From: Nilaparvata lugens
Lineage: Eukaryota; Arthropoda; Insecta; Hemiptera; Delphacidae
Reading direction: 5' to 3'
Assembly: GCF_014356525.2 (NCBI RefSeq)
Contig: NC_052505.1
Span: 54,054,379-54,118,378 of the forward strand
Length of the DNA: 64,000 nt
Made by a program: the position numbers and the translations under genes
Notes under the pieces: generated by a model
What the model was told of the DNA's origin: nothing
The model's database searches: none
Seen by the model: the letters and a program-made list of their open reading frames with translations, nothing else
Shown: piece after piece, positions 55,670 through 64,000 of the stretch
Layout: each line of letters begins with the position of its first letter
Position numbering within the stretch: the first letter of the stretch is position 1

Positions 55670-56230
55670 ACTTTACAGGCAACTATGCAATTTTTTTTTG
55701 CTGCAAACAGTACTTTTCACTCCTCTTCCGATGACGCTCCAGCCGTAAAATATGGACTTACAGCCTCCAACCAGATGCCATTTTGAAGCTTCGGGAATAT
55801 GATACAACACTGTGCCAATAATACTACGGTAGTATTTGTCCACTGCGAATACATATACAGAGAGGAAAGTAAAATATTGTCCCCAACAAATGTATGTTTC
55901 AAGTTTTTGAAGTTGAATGAATAATGGAAAGAGTTTTCGAAATGAGATGATCCTCACAAACATCATTATTTGGTCAATTCTAAACACTTTGGTGGTAAAA
56001 TCAATCCAATATTTCTCACAATAACTGAATAACAAGTGATATAAAAATTTCTGTCGATAATGACCGCTATCTTGTATTTTCCAATAAGGTCGATAATTTT
56101 CGTTGTTTTTATCATCAATATTCTTATTCGTCTTATTGTAACGAAGAGATCATTTGCAAGTCTCTATCTTTAAGTAGTCATGAATAATTCGGTTTCATAG
56201 TTCTAGCCTGTTACTTCATGCTTATGGAAA
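55670..56230 (+). repeat. Further diverged copy of the hairpin-repeat family
   Basis: CCTCTTCCGATGACGCTCCAGCCGTA, ATGCCATTTTGAAGCTTCGGGAATATGATACAACACTGTGCCAATAATA and later CGCTATCTTG and TAGTCATGAATAA match 54485-54600 and 54275-54410 in order. Confidence 0.6.
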
Positions 56231-57282
56231 AACGCACCAGAAATCATACAGGGTTTTCTTTGGAGGGAGCTGGAGAACTCATTTTTCGACGTACAGTGCA
56301 TGAAAATATATTGTTACAAAGCTGAAAAAGCGTTCTAAATTCCATAGATTCAAAATTCCTCTGTCACTCTTGCACAAAAAAATTATAATAGAATGAAATT
56401 TGAACAAATTTAGAAAAAACGGTTTTTTGGGTTTATTAAGGTTATAACTAAAAACATATGCGTTTTAGAGGAAAATTTCATAGAACAAAAATTGTAGAGG
56501 AAAATTTTAAAAATATTTTCATCTGAGAAAAACGGTTCAATATCTTGAACGGTTTTCGAAATACAAGCGATATAGCAAGACCCTGAAAATTTTGGCGGCC
56601 ATCTTGTTTCCGCGGTGTTTGCCTGTTTTTTCGACTTATTATCATCACGATCCTTATAATGCTATATCTAAGGAAGAAATTGAGACATATACCACGGCTA
56701 TTACTCAAAAATAACCACGGAGTGCCTTATTCGTGACATTTGCGCCTGGACTATGAAGAAATACAAAAGGGAAGACCATTTTCAATGGAATTGGATTCCT
56801 TCTTTATCATTTTTTATCTTTTTCCATGAGTAAATAGTGAAATCTCTTAGCGCTTGTAAATTTTTAATTCCAGAGTATTCTTAGTGAGTTAGAATGAAGT
56901 CATTGAATTTAGAATTATTCGAATATAACTGCATCAATTGTCATTAATATCAAGTTTGCTTTAGGAGGCATTGGCTTCTTATCTTGCTAGTCAACTGTAA
57001 GCTAGTAGACACGCATCGATTTTTGGACGTACGATTTTTGCCATCCTCATCAATTTGATTAGATTGAACAGATGTTATTAAAGAGATGATGTTCGTCAAT
57101 TTCCGTTTAATCCGAAATGAATCATAAGGATGGCAAAAAATCGTGCAAAATCGAACTGGCTCAACTGCTCGCCCTGAGCATTCTCTCGCTCGACCTGAGT
57201 CGCGTGCTTGTACTTGTTCTCTTGTTGCAATCCTCGCACCTCTCTTGTTATCCTTGATTGATTTATGCTTCATCTCACCCAT
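56231..57282. other. Non-coding repeats, no gene recognised
   Basis: Phrases such as GAAAAACGGTTCAATATCTTGAACGGTTTTCGAAATACAAGCGATATAGC and GGCGGCCATCTTG are typical of interspersed repeats. Small frames at 56478-56708 and 56950-57282 (minus) show no family motif. Confidence 0.4.
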
Positions 57283-59475
57283 GATAATGAATGATTATGT
57301 CAAGCTTGTTCAATTGGTCCTCTCTGATCATAATGCTCAACTGATGAACTTCTCAATTCCAGTCGTAAGTCACACCTCACAGGACCTCTACGCAACCAGA
57401 ATATTTTCTAGCAATGCTAAACAACAATTTAAAGATCGTTTGGAGAGAGTCGATTGGTTGAGCATTCTCAATACAAATTAAGACTCAGCAAATGAGAGAT
57501 TCGATAATTCTTTCAGGATGTATTTTTAAGTTTATAATCCATTTCTAGTGGTTTACTTGAGATGTGTGAAGGGTAGAAAGAAATTTAAATGGTTTTAGCC
57601 TCTGCTTCGATACCTTTGTAATATTAAAAGAGATTTGCTACTTTTTGAGAAAAGCCATCCTTCAGAAACATCGTATAGGAACAGTTTAAAAAGCTTGACA
57701 AAACTTATTAAGAATCAAATAACTTACTCGAAAATACAGCATGCAGGGAATTTACTGGCAGTCTCGAACAATAATTCAAAAATTATTTGGAAGTCAATGA
57801 AGAATGTGTCTGCTAGAAACGAGATCAAGAGTTATCCAATTTCAGTAGATGGCGTCCTAGTTGATTCAGCACTTGACAAAACTAATATCTTCAACGATTA
57901 CTTCATGAACACATGTTCTGGACAGAACTTCAAGGGATCTACATCTTTGATAACTTTGCTCGAAACTACTGACATAGTAACCTCAACATTAGAGATTTTT
58001 CCTACTTTTTTCTGAAGATGAAGTTTCTGCTACTGTCGAAAAATAAGAAATGGAATAACGAGTGGCATTGACGGTATACCCTGTGCTTCAATGAAGGAAT
58101 GCTTCGAGCCGATAAACAGTGTAATGACTCACCTTGTGAATGCGTCGTTCAGATCAGTAATCTTCCCTGAACATTTGAAATTAGGCAGAGTTATTCCCCT
58201 TCATAAACAGGGTGCCACAAATGAAATAGCCAATTTAAGGCCAATATCAGTGCAGAGCCCCTTCTCCAAGATATTTGAGAAATTGACACAAAAAACAATA
58301 TCCAGTTACCTGGAAAATGATATGATTTTGTCTGAATATCAATTTGGTTTTCGTTTGGGAAAATCGACAATCCTTGCAGGAAATGACTCCATTAACCAAG
58401 TATATGACTCACTCGACAAAGGGAAAAAAGCTCTAGGGCTTTTTGTAGACATGGAAAAGGCATTCGACAGCCTTAATCATGAAACTCTGATGGAGAGAAT
58501 CCATTTTCATGGTATCAGAGGGTTGGCTTTTGAATGGCTGAAGTCTTTTCTTAGTGAAAGGTCCCAATTAGTTGAGATTGAAGAGAAAAAAGGGGGAATC
58601 ATCAACTACAAATATCGGTCAGAAATCCGGCCATTGGAAAAAGGAGTGCCACAGGGAACTATACTTGGCCCAATATTGTTCTCACTATATTAATGACTTC
58701 CCGGGAATTTGCCTTCAACCGTAAACAGTGTATTTCTGCTGACGATGCTAATTTCCTACTGACAGGTGATACATTTGAAGAATAAAAAATTGAAGGAGAA
58801 GAAGTAATCAAGTGCATGAAGAAGTGGTGTGAGGCTAATGAGTTGACAGTCAACGTGAAGAAGACATCCTATATGAGCTTCAATATTGGCTATTTAGACA
58901 TACTCAATAACTTTAATTTTGCTGTGGATTCAACAAGTATAATGCCAGTGGGAGAATGTGGATTCTTGAGAATCAATGTTGATGTAAGACTGATGTGGAA
59001 CAGTCACATTGATCAGGTGGTAAAAAAGCTCAATGCAGCGGGGTTTGCTATATCAAGATTGATAAGGGAGGTGGACCAGAGAATAGTTCGAATGACGTAC
59101 TATGGATATTTCCAGCCAGCTCTATCGTAAGGCCTGATATTCTGGGGTGCGGCACCCGCTTCATTGATGGCCTTCAGAGGGCAAAAACGGCTACTGAGAA
59201 TGATGTTTAGGAAGCCACCAAGAACCACATGCAGAGAGTTATTCAGGGAAGCTGAGATCCTGCCGTTGCCATACCTGTATATCCTAGGGGCTGCATTATA
59301 TGGATTTTCCCGCAAGGACGAGTTGACTACAGGCGCTACCATACACATGGCTACAACACACGGGTAAGGAGTATGCTGAGACTCCAACCTCATCGAACAA
59401 GATTTTTTGAAGCTAAGCCAGAGCATGTCAGTCGAAGGATCTTAGATGCACTACCAGTGGAAATTCTTGAAACGT
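57283..59475 (+). pseudogene. Decayed LINE of the Jockey/CR1 group: endonuclease end, RT, C-terminus
   Basis: Begins in the last part of an APE endonuclease (LVLSDHNAQLMNF, with the SDH box) and continues through linker frames (57600-58015) to RT. RT at 58091-58693 has FPEHLKLGRVIPLHKQG, NLRPISV, FGFRLGKST, LFVDMEKAFDSLNHE (motif A) and KGVPQGTILGPILFSLY. After a frame break, AD-DANFLLTG (worn YADD) occurs near 58739. The C-terminal parts are at 58816-59130 (KKWCEANELTVNVKKTSYM) and 59150-59475 (FRGQKRLLRMMFRKPPRTTCRELF, then LRLQPHRTRFFEAKP). At least five frame breaks; non-functional. A different family from the other LINEs in the window. Confidence 0.82.
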
Positions 59476-61167
59476 TTTCATTTTGTTTTATTCAATCCTT
59501 CCACTGTATGCTAACGAAACTGGATTCAAACCGACAGATTTAGGAATCAATTCCATCAACACAAAGTAAGAGAGACCGGAATAATTCAATTAACGTATAT
59601 TTAATTAATTTGACAGCAGTCTACAGACCTTAAACATTGCAAATGGGTAGTATTGTAATAAAAACGATATATTCGGTAATAAGCATGTGTGTTAAATTTA
59701 ATTTTGAAGATAAACAGAATTGGACAAATTTAAATATAGAATCAAATCAATTGTACAGTTATCGATAGTTAAAAGAAGCATCTAATTAAATATTGAAAAC
59801 AGATTAAACGGTGCAACAAATTCTGAATATGAAATAAACAGATTACATTTCGATCTCAATACATAGTGATTCAGATAAATACCTTATATGTTGAGGAGGG
59901 GCGCCCCAAAACCCTTTTAATCGATGAACACTTTTGCAATATTTCACTTTTCGCGAGCACTGTTTACACTTTATCCATATGGGCGATGTTACGAAGTTTG
60001 GCTGATATCCTTATACGTCGATATTATTTGAAGACGGCGAATCTTGTGGTGTGGCGGGTTTGTACAATTACGAACTCCGGTGGAATCTTCCCAGATTCGT
60101 CTGGACCAGTCCTCGTACCAGAATAATTAGACTGGACGTCCTGGATTCGTAATCATCGGTCTGGTTCACCGAATGTAGACTTGCAGCCTTGCCATGGAAC
60201 GTGGAATATGGGACCTGGCTTCAATCATGGACTTCGGGCATGGACATCCAGCATAGACATCGAGCATAGACTTCGAGCGTAGACATCGACCGCTGTTTGG
60301 GGTATAAAGGAAAAACCATTTTGTAAATCCTATATATACTATAACTTATACAATATTTAATAAACAGTAGAAAATTAAGTTTTAACAAAATTTAATACAA
60401 TAGAAAGAATTATTTAAATTTTTCCAATAAAAATTTACTCAAGAATTTTAGAAACAAGAAGTCTATTACTTTCTTATTATTTGAAATTTAGACAAATTTA
60501 CTTCGAAACAGAATTACTTCCAGAGCAGAGAAATATAACAAATTAAGGAAATACATTCTTCAGATATGAGTAAGAACCAATATATATAATTTTATAAATT
60601 CAAGATTTATATGATAACTTATTTGTTTCCACAAAATTAATAGAAAAGAAATAAAATGAATTATTATAAATAGTAATTACCTTTAATAGCGGGTTTTTGC
60701 ACGCATTAAAACAATCTGATGTAATATTTGAATACCAGCATTTTAAATTATAAATTTGAGGACTACTGTGAACTATGGAGTTACTACCGGTTTTGTATTA
60801 ATAGAAAACTTCACATTACTTAGTGAACAAAATAAGTACAGAATTTACAGTTAAACATGAAAAAAAATAATAAGCAGGAGTTACATCCTTTCTCACCGGG
60901 AGCTCGACTTGAACTAGCTGTTTTCTACCAAAAATTGTTATTCGACCGTTAATCAGGAAGAAGAACAAGAAAGAAATTGCAGCGACAAGGACAGAAACTG
61001 AGTGAGCTCCATGTTAACAGAATGGGAGTAAGTGAGAAAATCGAATGGGAGAAAGAAACTCTCATTCGACAGTATTTGACAAACCTCCTAGATAAGGATG
61101 TTTTTCAAAGAATTAACCGAAAAACAAGATAATTTTTGAAACAAGAATAATTTTGTTACATAATACA
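59476..61167 (-). other. Probable 3' LTR region of the minus-strand Gypsy element
   Basis: On the minus strand a tract AAGAGGGGGG (61168-61177) is followed directly by TGTATTATGTAACAAAATT from 61167, the expected polypurine tract and LTR start. The distal LTR border cannot be set because the 5' LTR lies outside the window; part of 59476-60300 may belong to the LINE tail or spacer. No gene seen. Confidence 0.45.
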
Positions 61168-62219
61168 CCCCCCTCTTAAGAGAGTGCAAGGGTAATTAGC
61201 CAAAAATTTACAAAATTTTGAGTTCAAATTAGCCAAAAATCGAGCAAACTAGAGCTTGGAAGTTACTTTTGGGACATACCTAGTATAGTTACTTTTTTTT
61301 ATATTATTTTTCATTATTTTGTTTCAAATTTTTTTTTTTTTTAAACAATAAATTGAAAGAAACTTTTAATAAATACATCAATAATTAGATTCTTATAATT
61401 CATAAATCTTCTGAGCTGGAAGGTCTAAGTCAAAACAAAACAAAAAGGAGAGAAAAGCTATCCAAAACCGGGACAAGGTGATCAATCAAACCCCGATTCT
61501 GCACAACAAAGGGAAATCTCTTGCTATGTCTGCTATGCATCCATAACAGAAACAGCAAAAGATACAAAAGTAAGTAAAAGCAATTTCTTTTCAACGACTG
61601 ACCTCAAACTCAAAGAGATTTTCTTACAATATCCCAAAAAATATAACTCATTTTAAATAGTTTCATATCCATTCTAAATCATAGAAACAATACAGCATAA
61701 GATTACTAATATTAACTTTCCTTAAACCACTTGTTACAACTATTTACATAATTCCTAATATTCATAACATTCTTACTTATAGATCATAAGTTACCCTCTA
61801 ATTTCCTATAACAACAAATCCACTAGTAGCTCAAAGATAATTATGCAAGATTACTCTAAGACAATACATAACCTATTCTTTCTCAATATACATTATTAAG
61901 AAAATCATATCAATTATTTACAAAATTCATCATAAACTGATAAGAAAGTTATCGTTTGGCAAGTAACGTCAATCCGGAGGTGGCGCGCTTCACCCAAAAG
62001 AAAGAGCACTTTACCTAAACGACAGTTCAATGAGAATAAAGCAGTGAATGTGACCTTGACATTGACACTGTTAGAACGAGCATGAACTTCCTACTAATAA
62101 TAGAGAAACGGAGGAAAGGAGCATTCCTGCTTGTAAGCCAAACCAAAAACTTATTCTAGCGTTGGGGCTTAGGATTCCTAGCGTAATCGGTCAACAGATG
62201 AAGGGTGATAACAAACCAA
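61168..62219 (-). other. Gypsy element 3' untranslated region
   Basis: AT-rich non-coding sequence between the integrase end and the polypurine tract; no env-like frame is visible. A 13-bp T-run occurs near 61330. Confidence 0.5.
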
Positions 62220-64000
62220 TTAGGAAACATGTTTCTTTAACTGAGATACGTGAGTTTTCTGTACGATTTTTCCATTATCAGGGTTTACTAATTGAACAGT
62301 TACATCGGTGAGCCATTTTTTTTTATTTCAACTGGTCCTTTCCATCTCTTGCATAATTTTGAAGAAATATTATGCGCCTTATTACTAATTACGTGAGATC
62401 GTACCCATACTAAATCACCCGTATCGAAAGGTGGAGGGACCCTCCCTTTATCGTAACGTAATTTACGATAATTATGTACTTTCACCAGTTGTTCCTTAGC
62501 TTTTTTCCAAACTTTTACAGTATCATTATTAACATTATCCGGTAATATCTCGCTAATATTCCACATATTCATTAAGGGATCTTTAGGTTGATAACGAAAC
62601 ATTAAAGAAAATGGACTACAGTTAATCGAATCATGAATTGCAGAATTGAAGACTAAAGGTAACCAGTTATTTACAGTTTCGTCCCATTTAGTTTGTGAAT
62701 TACTATGGTATGCGATAAGACAGCTACGTAAATTTCTATGTAGACGTTCTACCATATTTGATTTCGGGTAAAAGGGTGAAGTAGTACTATGTTTTATACC
62801 CAGTTGAAAACAAAAATTTCTAAATTTAGAGCTTTTAAAAATGGAAGCATTATCAGAAATAATTAATTTGGGTGTAGAAAAACTTGCAAAAATATTTTTC
62901 AAAACCTTAATAACAGTATCTGAGTTGGCTTTTCTCAAAGCTGTTAACCACGAAAACTTTGAAAAGGTATCAATACAAGTAAAAATATGAACATTAGAGT
63001 TTGAGGTGCGAGGGAGAGGTCCTACTAGGTCTATATGAAAAGATTCCAGTGGTTCATTAGGAGCCTTGGATGATAAAAATCCAAAATTCGTTGCATGAGC
63101 TGGCTTACTCTGAGCACAGATACTACACCTCTTCACAAGATAGCTGATATCCTTTCTTAAATCCTTCCAATAAAAATTATCTAGAATTTTTCCTATAGTC
63201 TTAGCTGTGCCAAGATGACCTCCTACGATACTTTCATGATAATATTTAAAAATCACAGGTACTAGGACCTTGGGAACTACGATTTTTAGTTTATCATGAT
63301 TTCTTATTTTGATCACTAGTACCCCATTAGATAAACTGTATGGAAATTGATCGTGGTTATCAGTGATTTTCTTTTTTATTTCCGATAATATAGCATCATT
63401 ATCCTGATGTTGACCTATATCGGTGAAAGCTAATGGAAAATCAGTAATTTTCAAAGAGTTTATCAATTTCAATCCAGAATTAATATCCATATTTTCAAGA
63501 GAATTATCTAATTCAGGTAATTCGGGATCATCATGATACATTCTGGACAGAGCATCGGGTAACAAATTAACCTTCCCCGGTATATGCTCGGTTCGAAACT
63601 GAAAGGATAATAACCTAATGAGCCACCTGGCCAGACGCCCTAAATTTTTGTCTTGGCGGAGAATCCATGCAATGGCATTATTATCAGTTTGTAGGACAAA
63701 AGGTGCATGTTCTAAGTACATACGGAATCTCTCCATCCCATGTATTGCCGCTAAACACTCTAATTCATAAGTGGAATATTTGCACTCTTGTTGGGTCAGC
63801 TTTCGCGAGGAGTAAGCAATTGGTTTCAAAGTGTCATTTACCTTTTGAGAGAGGACAGCAGATATCGCTTTAGAACTGGCGTCAGTAGCAAGCACAAATT
63901 CTTTATTAAAGTCGGCAGTTATTAAAATGGGCGGATTCATGATAGCCTTTTTTAGAGTTTGGAAAGCCCTTTCTTGTTCCTCACCCCATATAAACTTTGT
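62220..64000 (-). CDS. pol: Gypsy-type pol: RNase H and integrase (partial, continues beyond the window)
   Basis: The minus-strand frame is open from the window edge (FIWGEEQERAFQTLKKAI) to 62300 without interruption. RNase H: VLATDASSKAISAVLSQ, YELECLAAIHGMERFR, QTDNNAIAWIL, HIPGKVNLLPDALSR. Integrase: zinc domain GGHLG...CSICAQSK; core FHIDLVGPLP, IISDNASIF and NMVERLHRNLR (D, D, E); SPFSLMFRY; then C-terminal FDTGDLVWVRSHV and KLCKRWKGPVEI. An A9 run at 62316-62324 puts the last about 33 codons out of frame; in the shifted frame they read to a stop at 62220-62222 (VTVQLVNPDNGKIVQ...). Otherwise undamaged, the best-preserved Gypsy copy in the window. Confidence 0.92.

Overview
The window is an accumulation of eukaryotic transposable elements. 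I found no host gene, no rRNA or tRNA gene and no bacterial feature. AT-rich spacers, LINEs with poly-A tails, Gypsy-type LTR elements, a Penelope-like element, Polinton/Maverick DNA elements and (CA)n, (TG)n and (TA)n microsatellites point to an arthropod genome. From memory of dispersed-repeat style (for example the repeat around 6160-6750), a hemipteran such as a planthopper is my best guess; this is an inference, not proven by a marker gene.

Layout. 1-3860: copy A of a 2.2-kb non-coding repeat, split by a 5'-truncated Jockey-type LINE with clear target-site duplications. 5110-8970: two decayed LINE tails on the minus strand (one of the type with a restriction-like endonuclease) around a CA-rich dispersed repeat. 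8975-10190: Penelope-like element in partial tandem. 10190-13144: Gypsy derivative with gag, protease and integrase tail but no reverse transcriptase. 14880-19023: long Jockey-type LINE with ORF1 and ORF2, frameshifted. 19024-28672: rearranged Gypsy material (gag, LTR pieces, inverted gag, RT, RNase H, integrase) interrupted by a 2372-bp miniature Polinton. 31998-53690: two head-to-tail copies of one LINE; the first is split by repeat B (inverted relative to copy A) and the second by a 17,083-bp Polinton. That Polinton carries a protein-primed family B DNA polymerase, long terminal inverted repeats, several tandem arrays and its own nested 7.4-kb non-coding LTR element. 53690-57280: microsatellite and hairpin-type repeats. 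57283-59475: another decayed LINE. 59476-64000: minus-strand Gypsy element, nearly intact over RNase H and integrase, continuing past the window.

How the parts relate. Nesting gives a relative order. The LINE pair came first, then repeat B and the Polinton entered it, then the LTR element entered the Polinton (or was carried in it). Likewise the Gypsy pol came before the miniature Polinton that splits its RNase H. Both Polinton-type insertions show the family hallmarks of 6-bp target duplications (TACCGA and AGATTA) and 5'-AG...CT-3' termini.

The most interesting objects are: the Polinton polymerase, a single frame about 1.3 thousand codons long broken by exactly three TGA codons and no frameshift; its DTE rather than DTD in motif C; terminal inverted repeats that reach into and duplicate the polymerase 5' end; a subterminal hairpin whose two copies differ by a paired, compensating change; and the miniature Polinton that retains a probable capsid-protein fragment.
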